From Photobacterium chitinilyticum (GTDB lineage: Bacteria; Pseudomonadota; Gammaproteobacteria; Enterobacterales; Vibrionaceae): a DNA stretch of 63,166 nucleotides. A model generated the notes under the pieces. It saw nothing but the letters and a program-made list of their open reading frames with translations, was not told the DNA's origin and searched no databases. The stretch's first letter is position 1, and each line of letters begins with the position of its first letter. Shown here piece by piece: positions 19,279 through 26,782 of this stretch. Both the position numbers and the translations under genes were made by a program. The DNA is taken from the NCBI RefSeq assembly GCF_004104355.1, contig NZ_RJLM01000002.1, positions 1 through 63,166 of the forward strand. Direction: 5' to 3'.

Positions 19279-20592
19279 ATGCCTGCTGAAACGAATGCAT
19301 TATCTAACACCACACTTGATACCATGTTTGATGCCATCATAGTCGGCAGTGGCCCCGGTGGCGCGACGGTTGCCAGGGAGCTAGCAAATCAAGGTCAACG
19401 AGTATTGGTTCTTGAATGGGGCAACAACGCACCATTGACAGGCTCGTTTATGCAAATGGCAAGAATAGCAGCGATTCCCGGTAAAAGTGCCTACATCACA
19501 CCAGATCTCTCGTTATTAATTCGAGGAATTACAGCTGGTGGCAGTTCGGCAATTAACTATGCAACCGCCATGGCACCACCTACCGAGATGTTCCTGCGCT
19601 ACGGTATCGACCTGTCAGCCGAGATAGCGGAAGTAGAGCGAACGCTGCCGATCTCAACGCTTCCCGACGATCTTATTGGCCCGAAGGCCCACCGAATCAA
19701 ACAGGGAGCACAGCAGCTTGGGCTCAACTGGCAGAAGCTCGATAAGTTCATTGATATCGATAAGTGCCGGGCCGCCTGTCACCTCTGCTCGTACGGTTGC
19801 CCTCATGATGCCAAGTGGAATGCCCGCCGATTCCTGGATGAGGCCACAGAACACGGTGCCCAGCTGATCACCGGAGCGAAAGTCACCCGTGTGCTCACTG
19901 AAAATAACCGTGCTGTCGGAGTGCAGTTCAAGCATAAAGGCCAGATACAATCAGTTCGTGGTAACAACATTATTCTAGCTGCTGGCGGAATAGGTTCGGC
20001 ACAAATTCTACAGGCAACCGATCTGAAACAAGCAGGCCAAGCCTTCTTTATAGACCCTGTTATAGCCGTAATGGGAAAAGTACAAGAGAGCTATCCTGAC
20101 GGCGAAGTTCCTATGGCTGCTGGGCTGCATTTGGCGGATGACGGCATTATGTTGTCCGATCTTAGCCTTCCCAAGCCTTTCTTCCATTCGTTTACCGCTC
20201 AGGTGGGTAAGTTCCATCATATGTTGTCAGCCAACAACACCTTATCGATCATGGTAAAGGCAAAGGATGAGCTGAGCGGAAATATCGGCTCAAAATGGGT
20301 GAACAAGCGCCTTCAATCAAGTGACAAAGAACGGTTGGAGTCAGGAGCCATCATCGCCGAGGGTATCTTGCGCGAGGCCGGTGCCGAACAGACTTACCGC
20401 ACCCACCATTTTGCAGCCCATCAGGGCGGCAGCGCGAAAATCGGTGAGGTTGTCGATAGCAATCTGCAAACAGAGATCCAGGGCCTGTATGCCTGTGATG
20501 CTTCGGTGATCCCCGAATCCTGGGGACTCCCGCCAACTTATACACTGATCTGTCTGGCGAAAAGACTGGCTACCTATCTCAATAAGGGGTAA
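19279..20592 (+). CDS. GMC-type FAD-dependent oxidoreductase with Cys-rich insert
   Basis: 437 residues. The N-terminal dinucleotide fold FDAIIVGSGPGGATVARELA, then LLIRGITAGGSSAINYATA (GMC-type flavin-binding region), and the C-terminal LYACDASVIPESWGLPPTYT place it with glucose-methanol-choline type flavoproteins, of the small bacterial branch. Residues about 165-185 carry CRAACHLCSYGCPHD, four cysteines (C-x3-C-x2-C-x3-C) in the place where related long-chain alcohol oxidases have a Cys-rich motif; it may bind an Fe-S cluster or zinc. Start codon uncertain: an alternative ATG at 19324 begins right at the FAD domain. No signal peptide is visible. A diverged fragment of the same gene lies at 26.2 kb. 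The substrate is unknown. Confidence 0.8.
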   Translation: MPAETNALSNTTLDTMFDAIIVGSGPGGATVARELANQGQRVLVLEWGNNAPLTGSFMQMARIAAIPGKSAYITPDLSLLIRGITAGGSSAINYATAMAPPTEMFLRYGIDLSAEIAEVERTLPISTLPDDLIGPKAHRIKQGAQQLGLNWQKLDKFIDIDKCRAACHLCSYGCPHDAKWNARRFLDEATEHGAQLITGAKVTRVLTENNRAVGVQFKHKGQIQSVRGNNIILAAGGIGSAQILQATDLKQAGQAFFIDPVIAVMGKVQESYPDGEVPMAAGLHLADDGIMLSDLSLPKPFFHSFTAQVGKFHHMLSANNTLSIMVKAKDELSGNIGSKWVNKRLQSSDKERLESGAIIAEGILREAGAEQTYRTHHFAAHQGGSAKIGEVVDSNLQTEIQGLYACDASVIPESWGLPPTYTLICLAKRLATYLNKG

Positions 20593-20652
20593 CCGTTAAC
20601 GACACTTTGGTGAGCCGCCACCCAAGATTCTTTCCTATACTTTTCTCAATAA

Positions 20653-20691
20653 CTCGGCCTCGCCTGTTCACTCTGAGTAGGCGAGGTCGAG
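20653..20691. terminator. Inverted repeat after the oxidoreductase gene, possible terminator
   Basis: 13-bp arms (20653-20665, 20679-20691; CTCGGCCTCGCCT against its complement, one mismatch) and a 13-base loop. No T-tract follows, so termination would be weak; it could instead be part of the TPR gene's leader. Confidence 0.4.
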
Positions 20692-20756
20692 AGTAAGCCA
20701 TATATTGAGCAAGAAAGCTTATCGCTATAAATAAACCATATTTTTGGAGAAAGAAT

Positions 20757-22394
20757 ATGAAAACAAATAGTAGGCATGGCTGGCTATTGGTGGCGGCCAT
20801 CTTTTCCTATCCTACTTTACTTAGCCAGAGCATTCATGCAGCGACCCAAGATACCGACCAAAGCAGACTAGGCAAAGTAGAATTCCCAACCTCTTGCAAT
20901 GAAAAAAGCCAGCCCATGCTGGATCAAGGCCTAGCCTTGCTCCACCACATGACTTATGTGAAGGCCAGAGCAACCTTTGAGGCTGTCATTGAGAAAGAGC
21001 CTGACTGTGCCATGGCCTACTGGGGAGTCGCGATGTCCATCGTCCACCCGCTTTGGTCAGATCCGCCTAACGAAGAAAACTTTGCCAAAGGCCTGACCAT
21101 GATTGAAAAGGCCAAAGTCAAAGGGACGAAAACCAAACGAGAACTTGCTTATATCAAAGCGATCGATAACTACTACGCCCAAGGACGCAAAGAAAAAGAA
21201 ACCGACAATCTGGTAGCCTTCGAGCAAGGCTGGGCTAAAGTACACGATGCATTTCCTTCCGATCCGGAAGCAACAGCCTTCTATGCATTGTCGCTGCTGG
21301 GTACCGCGTCACCAGCAGATAAAAGCTATAGAAACCAGAGAAAAGCAGGAGAAACCGCAGCTACCGTTTTGACGAAGATCCCGACACATCCCGGGGGACA
21401 TCACTATATTATCCATGCCTATGACTATCCGGAGCTGGCTGAGAAAGCGCTTGATGTCGCACGCAGCTACGGCGAGATAGCGCCATCAATCCCCCATGCA
21501 CTCCATATGCCGACTCATATATTTACCCGACTAGGCCTATGGGATGAGTCCATTACCATGAACATACGTTCTGCAGAAGCGGCCAAGCAACACCCGGCAG
21601 GCAACAAGGTCTCGCTGCACTATCTTCATGCGCTGGATTACCTAACCTATTCTTACCTTCAAAAAGCCCAGGATAAGAAAGCACTGGCAGTGGTCGAAGA
21701 AACACTTGCACTTAGCGACCCACTTCAGCCACATGCAGCCTCAGCCTATACATTGGCTGCAGTTCCAGCCCGTTATGTACTAGAACGGCAGCAATGGGCG
21801 GAAGCCGCCAACCTTGAGCCTAGAAAGCCAGACAGTTATCCGTGGGATAAATTCCCAGCCATGGAAGCAGTTACCCATTTTGCGATTGCCCTTGGTGCCG
21901 CTCAAACAGGCGATAAGCAAAAGGCGGAGAAAGCGATCGCAAAACTGGGCGAGCTAAAAACACAAACTGAAAAGAGTTCGACATATTGGGCTAAGCAAGT
22001 TGAAATCCAACGTTTGTCTGCTTTGGCATGGCTACAGTTCAACCAAGGCGAACATAATCAGGCACTACTGACAATGCAAAGTGCGGCCGACTTGGAGGCA
22101 ACCACAGAGAAACACCCAGTGACACCAGGGGAGATTTTGCCGGCCCGAGAATTACTGAGCGACATGCTGCTGGAAATGGAAAAATACCAGCAGGCAACGG
22201 TTCAGTATGAAGCAGCTCTGAACCGCAGTAAGAACCGTTTTAACAGCCTGTATGGCGCCGCAAAATCAGCAGAGCTCGCCGGAGATAAAGCCAAGGCTAA
22301 GCTGTATTATCAAATGCTGGTTGATATTGCGGAAGCCGAAGAGGCCGACCGACCACAACTCCAGCAGGCTAATACCTTCCTGGCGAGCAAGTAG
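20757..22394 (+). CDS. Secreted TPR protein with conserved His motifs
   Basis: 545 residues with a Sec signal peptide (basic start, hydrophobic 9-24, cleavage probably after SIHAA near 30). The body is alpha-helical TPR-like throughout, for example FEAVIEKEPDCAMAYWGVAMS early and ELAGDKAKAKLYYQMLVDIA at the C terminus. A histidine-rich middle is conspicuous: THPGGHHYIIHAYDYPE and IPHALHMPTHIFTRLGLWDE, plus AMSIVHPLW. I have seen the HAxHMPxHIFxRxG pattern in periplasmic TPR proteins of unknown function; the spacing suggests a metal or heme site, but that is inference. Start preceded by TTGGAGAAAG. It may be co-transcribed with the oxidoreductase 164 bp upstream. Confidence 0.75.
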   Translation: MKTNSRHGWLLVAAIFSYPTLLSQSIHAATQDTDQSRLGKVEFPTSCNEKSQPMLDQGLALLHHMTYVKARATFEAVIEKEPDCAMAYWGVAMSIVHPLWSDPPNEENFAKGLTMIEKAKVKGTKTKRELAYIKAIDNYYAQGRKEKETDNLVAFEQGWAKVHDAFPSDPEATAFYALSLLGTASPADKSYRNQRKAGETAATVLTKIPTHPGGHHYIIHAYDYPELAEKALDVARSYGEIAPSIPHALHMPTHIFTRLGLWDESITMNIRSAEAAKQHPAGNKVSLHYLHALDYLTYSYLQKAQDKKALAVVEETLALSDPLQPHAASAYTLAAVPARYVLERQQWAEAANLEPRKPDSYPWDKFPAMEAVTHFAIALGAAQTGDKQKAEKAIAKLGELKTQTEKSSTYWAKQVEIQRLSALAWLQFNQGEHNQALLTMQSAADLEATTEKHPVTPGEILPARELLSDMLLEMEKYQQATVQYEAALNRSKNRFNSLYGAAKSAELAGDKAKAKLYYQMLVDIAEAEEADRPQLQQANTFLASK

Positions 22395-22443
22395 GCTTCT
22401 CATAAATTGAATAATAGATAAAATAGAAAATGCGATTGCAGCA

Positions 22444-22469
22444 GGAGTTAGCCAATATTGGCTAACTCC
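22444..22469. terminator. 26-bp perfect palindrome between convergent genes
   Basis: GGAGTTAGCCAA-TA-TTGGCTAACTCC lies 50 bp after the TPR gene stop and 31 bp after the stop of the converging gene. The stem is strong but neither side has an obvious T-tract. A bidirectional transcription stop or mRNA 3'-end stabiliser is the simplest reading. Confidence 0.55.
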
Positions 22470-22500
22470 CCGTGGAACGAGTTGCCGTGGTTATGGCTGT

Positions 22501-23169
22501 TTATCTGGCAATTTCCAGCTTATGTCCAAGATATTGAACTTCAACAGTTGCGTAACCAAGGTTTACAGCCTCAAATTGCTTACTTAACTCACGTGCATGC
22601 TGAGCATTTTTTGCCAGGAAAGAAACCGAATATATAGGCCTCACCGTACCATTGGCCAAGGTCTGACTATCAAGATAAGAAGAAGTCACTAACCCTGCTT
22701 GGTTGAGACTGATAACACGCTGCAGATCAATTCCCAACACTCGGTCAATTTCAAGTGGTTCAATCTGATTTTTCCAGGTAAAGATAACACCATAGTTATT
22801 ATACACTGGAGTATTATCCAGCCACTTTGAGCCTAGTGGACGCACATTATTGATTTTAACCAACTCTTTTTGGTATAGCGGCAAGTTAGCTAGCTTCTCA
22901 TTCACTTCTTGCTTACTGTCAGCTTCAATAACAAATCGAAGCAGCTTGATCGGTTTGCCATCAATGTTACTGTCGGCGACAAACATATCTTTGATTTCGC
23001 CATTTTCAACCAGTTTGCTAAAAGCGGCTCTTTGTTCCGACATCGTATCCATCACTTCCTTCACATTGTCGGTATTCCATGCCAGTTCAACACCGAAATC
23101 AGCAGCAAAGACAGTACCTGAAAAAAGAAAAGCAATACCAGCAAGAATCATATTATATTTATTTTTCAT
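22501..23169 (-). CDS. Secreted protein with two similar alpha/beta domains, function unknown
   Basis: 222 residues. Sec signal peptide (KNKYNMILAGIAFLFSGTVFA, cleavage before ADF). The mature part seems to be an internal duplication: about 24-112 and about 118-218 share a W near the start, a G-x-(I/V) turn, a segment G(K/T)-x4-(V/F)xFxxxA, an amphipathic helix, and a final VxxLG. Two such domains suggest a tandem dimeric alpha/beta-barrel (YCII/muconolactone isomerase-like) fold; this is a guess from pattern. No Cys and few His, so it is not itself a c-type cytochrome. It is the last gene of the minus-strand unit after cytochrome c' and a membrane protein. Confidence 0.7.
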   Translation of the reverse strand: MKNKYNMILAGIAFLFSGTVFAADFGVELAWNTDNVKEVMDTMSEQRAAFSKLVENGEIKDMFVADSNIDGKPIKLLRFVIEADSKQEVNEKLANLPLYQKELVKINNVRPLGSKWLDNTPVYNNYGVIFTWKNQIEPLEIDRVLGIDLQRVISLNQAGLVTSSYLDSQTLANGTVRPIYSVSFLAKNAQHARELSKQFEAVNLGYATVEVQYLGHKLEIAR

Positions 23170-23195
23170 TATATTTCCTTTTGAAGTTCGTTATA

Positions 23196-23663
23196 TTACT
23201 TATTAATTTTCGGACCAATGGTACTCAGCACCACCATTGTGATCAGTGGGATAACATTTGAAATCCCAATCCACATCTCAGTTGTAACCGTATCCTTATA
23301 GGCTGGTGAAATAACACCAAGAATCAGATTTTCTCGAGCCAGTTGAGTCACCTCAGGCATCATGGGTACCAAAAACACCACAGCATTAACCGTCAGAAAT
23401 GCCATACACAAGTAGTTGAGCTTGAGCCATGCCGGTTTGATCAAATAATCAAACGAGTGAACAACCGTCGCGATTACTTTCATCACCAGACCCGGCAAAA
23501 TTAGGATATAAGCGCTCTTTTCTTTATAAACCGCCATGTAATACATTGCTTCAGGTTCATTACCTAATACCGCACCGATAACAATGTGGGACAAAATACC
23601 GCCGACATAAAAGATCATCCCCAGTTGGAACAATAAATCGCTCCAAATATGTTTATTCTTCAT
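23196..23663 (-). CDS. Four-helix inner-membrane protein, possibly heme-binding
   Basis: 155 residues from the ATG at 23663, chosen because GGGAG lies six bases before it (ATGs at 23669 and 23666 are closer). Four hydrophobic segments are visible, with a His inside the first (FYVGGILSHIVIG) and one at the end of the second (IATVVHSFDYL). Such paired helix histidines occur in small b-type cytochromes and in DUF2269-like proteins, but I do not recognise the family firmly. The in-frame region overlaps the end of the cytochrome c' gene. It lies between cytochrome c' and the secreted tandem-domain protein and probably works with them in electron transfer or NO/redox stress. Confidence 0.65.
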   Translation of the reverse strand: MKNKHIWSDLLFQLGMIFYVGGILSHIVIGAVLGNEPEAMYYMAVYKEKSAYILILPGLVMKVIATVVHSFDYLIKPAWLKLNYLCMAFLTVNAVVFLVPMMPEVTQLARENLILGVISPAYKDTVTTEMWIGISNVIPLITMVVLSTIGPKINK

Positions 23664-23677
23664 CATCATCTCCCGGC

Positions 23678-24109
23678 CTACCATCGTGAACGATAGGAAC
23701 GATGGCAGCTACGGCAGGTGCCCTGAGCAGATTCCAATCCAGCTTCAGCCAAATCAACGTTCTGTTCGCGACTGGCCCTGTTCAACTGTTCGAAACCTGA
23801 ATCCATCTGACTTAATAAAGCGTTAAATTTCTCTGACTTTTTCCAGACACTTTCTTTTGCTTTGCTGTCTTTCTGGCTTCCTTCAGGAAACAGAGTGAAC
23901 AAAGCCGTACTGTTCTGCGAAAGCTTGTTGCTTAATTCAGACAGTTCTTCCCAATCGGTATCTTCTCCATCAATCATACTTTCAGCTTGTTCAACTATGG
24001 TTTCGATTGACGAAAATGCTTCCTGACGCTGCTGAATCTCAGCATTAAAGTCATCGGCTTTCGCTACCAGTGGCAAAAGCACAAGACAGCTCAATAGTGT
24101 CTTTTTCAT
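23678..24109 (-). CDS. Cytochrome c', periplasmic
   Basis: 143 residues from the ATG at 24109 (AGGAG eight bases upstream). A Sec signal (KKTLLSCLVLLPLVAKA) is followed by an all-helical body of about 120 residues and a single heme motif CRSCH at 132-136 next to the C terminus, the hallmark arrangement of cytochrome c'. No Met is placed near the end as sixth ligand, in line with five-coordinate heme that binds NO or CO in this family. It leads a three-gene minus-strand unit and is divergent from cytochrome b561/MarR across a very strong palindrome. Physiological role in this locus is inferred. Confidence 0.85.
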   Translation of the reverse strand: MKKTLLSCLVLLPLVAKADDFNAEIQQRQEAFSSIETIVEQAESMIDGEDTDWEELSELSNKLSQNSTALFTLFPEGSQKDSKAKESVWKKSEKFNALLSQMDSGFEQLNRASREQNVDLAEAGLESAQGTCRSCHRSYRSRW

Positions 24110-24158
24110 TACCTGATCTCCTAAGGTTGAGTTCTGACGACTTACTTCCTCTGCCGAC

Positions 24159-24204
24159 AATTTACACAACAACTGTTGCGCACGCAACAGTTGTTGTGTA
24201 AATT
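24159..24204. promoter_or_regulatory. Perfect inverted repeat, 22-bp arms, between cytochrome c' and b561 genes
   Basis: Arms 24159-24180 and 24183-24204 are exact complements with a 2-base centre. Each arm itself holds a CAAC-N-GTTG pseudo-palindrome flanked by ACAA, so it resembles two adjacent MarR-type sites. It lies 50 bp upstream of the cytochrome c' start and 42 bp before the b561 start, no T-tract follows, and the MarR gene is in the plus-strand unit. Best read as the MarR operator for both directions. Confidence 0.7.
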
Positions 24205-24245
24205 ATACTCCATCATATGTAAGGAACATCATTCTGGAGATAGTT

Positions 24246-24869
24246 ATGAAAGTTTGGGATCTGGCAACACGGTTATATCACTGGCTTCAAGCCGTGCTCT
24301 TTATTGCTCTTATTGCCTCAGGCTTTTCCGGTAATGGGCCTCATGTTCAGCTAGGCCTGGCGCTGTTTACGCTGACTCTCTGGCGGATTCTATGGGGACT
24401 AGTGGGCAGCCAGACCAGTCGTTTTAGTCAGTTCCTACGCAGCCCTATTACAGTACTACGATATCTGGCAGGAAAAGAGCCAGAAAAACCGGGGCATAAT
24501 CCAGCTGGTGGCTGGATGGTAGTGACAATGATATTTACGCTGTTTCTCCAGTGTTTTTCAGGTCTTGCGCTGGCAGGGCTACTCGACAATATTCCATACA
24601 TGGAGTACTGGCTGACCGATGCGGTATTCTCTGCACTTGAAAGTATGCACTATATTCTGGCACGAGCTCTGCCGTTGCTGATCTTGACCCACGTTGGTGC
24701 GATTGTTATATACAAGCTACGCTCAAAGCCTCTGGTAATGGCGATGCTAACAGGTATTCAGAGCAAGATGGCTGAAACTGGGGAACTGTATTTTGTCTCT
24801 CAATTTCGAGCTATCACCGTATTTGCTACCGCAATATTAGTGACGGTGGCAATCATTGTTTTAGCTTAA
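24246..24869 (+). CDS. Membrane b-type cytochrome, b561/hydrogenase-cytochrome-b family
   Basis: 207 residues, four main hydrophobic helices. Starts KVWDLATRLYHWLQAVLF, the standard opening of di-heme cytochrome b561-like proteins (VWDxxxRxxHW), with His12 and His33 in the first part and further His in SMHYILARALP and LTHVGAIV, giving the expected two heme-ligand pairs. The last segment (about 183-206) is an additional C-terminal helix. Such proteins commonly pass electrons from quinol to a periplasmic c-type cytochrome, here plausibly the divergent cytochrome c'. GGAG is eight bases upstream of ATG. The MarR gene follows 10 bp later in the same unit. Confidence 0.85.
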   Translation: MKVWDLATRLYHWLQAVLFIALIASGFSGNGPHVQLGLALFTLTLWRILWGLVGSQTSRFSQFLRSPITVLRYLAGKEPEKPGHNPAGGWMVVTMIFTLFLQCFSGLALAGLLDNIPYMEYWLTDAVFSALESMHYILARALPLLILTHVGAIVIYKLRSKPLVMAMLTGIQSKMAETGELYFVSQFRAITVFATAILVTVAIIVLA

Positions 24870-24879
24870 GAGAAGCACC

Positions 24880-25308
24880 ATGGCCGTTAAGTTTGACAGA
24901 CAAAGAAGTTTTGGCTGGATGATAAATGTAATTGCACATCATGCTGCAAAAAAATTCGATAACGAATTGAAAAAGCAGGGCCTTACCATCGCGCTATGGC
25001 CAACTATGATGTGCTTATGGGAAGAGGAAGGTGTCACACAACGAGACATTGCGGCGAAATCAAAGGTTGAGAATTCCACAACAACCCGAACACTCGACAA
25101 GCTTGAAAAACTGGGGCTAGTAGAAAGACGAGCCGATCCTAATAGCCGCCGTTCATTTCGCATCTTCCTCACAGAAGAAGGACACAAACTGAGGAAAACC
25201 CTGCTTCCTATCCCTGTGGCAGTCACTCAAGAGTTACTCTGTTCCCTGAAGCCAGAAGAACAGGAGCTGATAATTGAACTACTACATAAAATAGTCGCCA
25301 GAATCTAA
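24880..25308 (+). CDS. MarR-family transcriptional regulator
   Basis: 142 residues. Winged helix-turn-helix core: GVTQRDIAAKSKVENSTTTRTLDKLEKLGLVERR followed by the wing DPNSRRSFRIFLTEEG. Dimerisation helices flank it at both ends. It is the second gene after cytochrome b561 and the likely reader of the 22-bp-arm palindrome at 24159-24204, which would make the locus self-regulated in both directions. There is one Cys in the recognition-distal region (MMCLWEEE) and one near the C terminus (LLCSL); redox sensing is possible but not demonstrated. Confidence 0.9.
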   Translation: MAVKFDRQRSFGWMINVIAHHAAKKFDNELKKQGLTIALWPTMMCLWEEEGVTQRDIAAKSKVENSTTTRTLDKLEKLGLVERRADPNSRRSFRIFLTEEGHKLRKTLLPIPVAVTQELLCSLKPEEQELIIELLHKIVARI

Positions 25309-25521
25309 TGGGTGGGTATCTCCGGCTGCAGTATCGCTTATGGATCCTCGGCGATATTGGGCATTGCTTGTTAAGTCCATCAGGTTTGAACAATGCGCCG
25401 TTGCCCAACCTAACTTGCTGGATAGAACAGCCGTTATGGTACTCACATCTGAAAAACCCAAAATCCACTTAGGCTTTACCTTTGTCAGGGCATCGATATC
25501 TTCATTCAAGAGGAATGACAT
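25282..25521 (-). pseudogene. Remnant of an S66 (LD-carboxypeptidase/MccF-like) peptidase
   Basis: A 79-codon open stretch includes LLNEDIDALTKVKPKWILGFSD then VSTITAVLSSKLGWATAHC. This matches the S66 pattern in which a nucleophile-elbow region is followed by a helix, N/D-P-K-x-hydrophobic-GFSD, a Ser/Thr helix and an H near GxxxxHG. The family is normally about 300-350 residues; here both flanks are missing, and the last codons overlap the 3' end of the MarR gene on the other strand. I regard it as a decayed fragment. Confidence 0.45.
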
Positions 25522-25628
25522 GAGCTCCTTCGGTTGTTTCTGCCTCGGTAACCCTGACTGGTTAATTACCTTGCTATATGCAGGCCTAATCGTTTATTGT
25601 CCAACTGGACTGAAACAGGAAGAGATGT

Positions 25629-26183
25629 ATGCCAAAAATCATTGATCATGAAACTTATCGTCTGAAATTGGCCACTAAAGCTGTGGATGTGTTTATTGAG
25701 CATGGCTATAACGGCTTGGGCATGCGCGGTATTGCTGATGCTATCGGAGTGTCAAAAAGTGCGCTTTATCACTATTTTCCGAGCAAGCAAGAACTTTTTG
25801 CTGCATGTACTGAGGTGATAACTCAACCGGATGGTTTATATGGTGTGTCTGATGAGACTGTTCCTGCGACGAAAGATGAGGCAATTACAGCATTATTGGC
25901 TACGCTAGACAGTCGATTTCAAGGAGAGATGTCATTACTGCTGGATTATTTTCGGGGCAAAGAAGCGAAAGATATCGCCGGCGATCCTTTGATGGCGAAA
26001 GCCAATAATCAATATTTACATGAAATGCAGAACATAGTGGGTGGTCCCCATGCCAAGCAGGCAGTTGCCTTGATGTTGGGCGGATTGTTGATGAGGTTAC
26101 TAAATGGCAACCAAACCGAGATAGACGAAATAGCCTCTTGGATAAAGGCCATGCCGCTTCAAGAGCAAAATGGTGACAAATGA
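25629..26183 (+). CDS. TetR-family transcriptional regulator
   Basis: 184 residues. The N-terminal helix-turn-helix is clear: ATKAVDVFIEHGYNGLGMRGIADAIGVSKSALYHYFPSKQELF (given in parts: GLGMRGIADAIGVSKSALYHYF). The C-terminal ligand-binding helices are not assignable. AGGAAGAG lies four bases before the ATG. Immediately downstream, overlapping its stop by four bases, is a 51-codon remnant of a GMC oxidoreductase gene, so this regulator may once have controlled a second oxidoreductase that has since been lost. Confidence 0.88.
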   Translation: MPKIIDHETYRLKLATKAVDVFIEHGYNGLGMRGIADAIGVSKSALYHYFPSKQELFAACTEVITQPDGLYGVSDETVPATKDEAITALLATLDSRFQGEMSLLLDYFRGKEAKDIAGDPLMAKANNQYLHEMQNIVGGPHAKQAVALMLGGLLMRLLNGNQTEIDEIASWIKAMPLQEQNGDK

Positions 26184-26335
26184 AAATGCTTTTACTGACA
26201 TCCCCGAGCCAAAGTAACCCCCGAGTAATCACTAAAAACAACCGTGCTGTCAAAGTGCAATTCAAGCATAAGGATCTGATACAATCAGTCCGTGGCAACA
26301 ACATTATTCTGGCGGCTGGCGAAAAAGCAGGCTAA
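26180..26335 (+). pseudogene. Chimeric 51-codon open frame from a GMC oxidoreductase gene fragment
   Basis: From about 26208 to 26312 the DNA is roughly 80% identical to 19870-19990 inside the GMC gene; the shared peptide is NNRAVKVQFKHK then IQSVRGNNIILAAG. The first 15 codons align only loosely and by a shifted frame, and the end (EKAG-stop) joins onto the sequence around 20030 of the intact gene, so an internal deletion is evident. The frame happens to remain open from an ATG overlapping the tetR stop (ATGA). I treat it as a remnant that may still be translated. Confidence 0.7.
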
Positions 26336-26782
26336 AGACTTAGATAAGCTGTAGGGACTGGCAAGAAAAAGGACAAAACCACGTTAGGTCTTATCCTCTA
26401 ACTCAGGTGTTTCGGATAAAAAAGGTATCACAAACCGCGTAACCCTCACTTGCAACCAGCGGTGTGAGGCCAGGCATCCTGCCCACTGGCGATGGCAGAT
26501 AAAATTAAAAACAACACATCGACCAAATTATGACGCTGATTGATGCGGGAGCGCGTGTCTTCAACTAAAGACTTTGGAGAGGGCTGGGCATATCAGTTTG
26601 CGACAAACCCTAGAATCCAACCTTATCAATATATAGCCCCACACTCGATACAGCAAAGCCAATAATAAAATGAAAAACAATTTACTATTTCCCTCCCCCC
26701 AAACATCAAGCAATAAAGACGTTTGCTAATATTAGACATTAGACATTTCCCATACCATTCATTTTGTCAAAAGATTAACTTA
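26336..26782. other. Non-coding stretch, no gene seen
   Basis: 447 bp between the oxidoreductase remnant and the ankyrin gene. No open frame with family motifs, no RNA gene and no clear repeat was recognised. Base composition becomes AT-rich from about 26600, marking the start of a compositional shift. Confidence 0.6.

Noticed and set aside
25340-25645. Plus-strand 101-codon open frame after marR
   Set aside because: Opposite strand shows S66 peptidase residues; the plus frame has no recognisable content.
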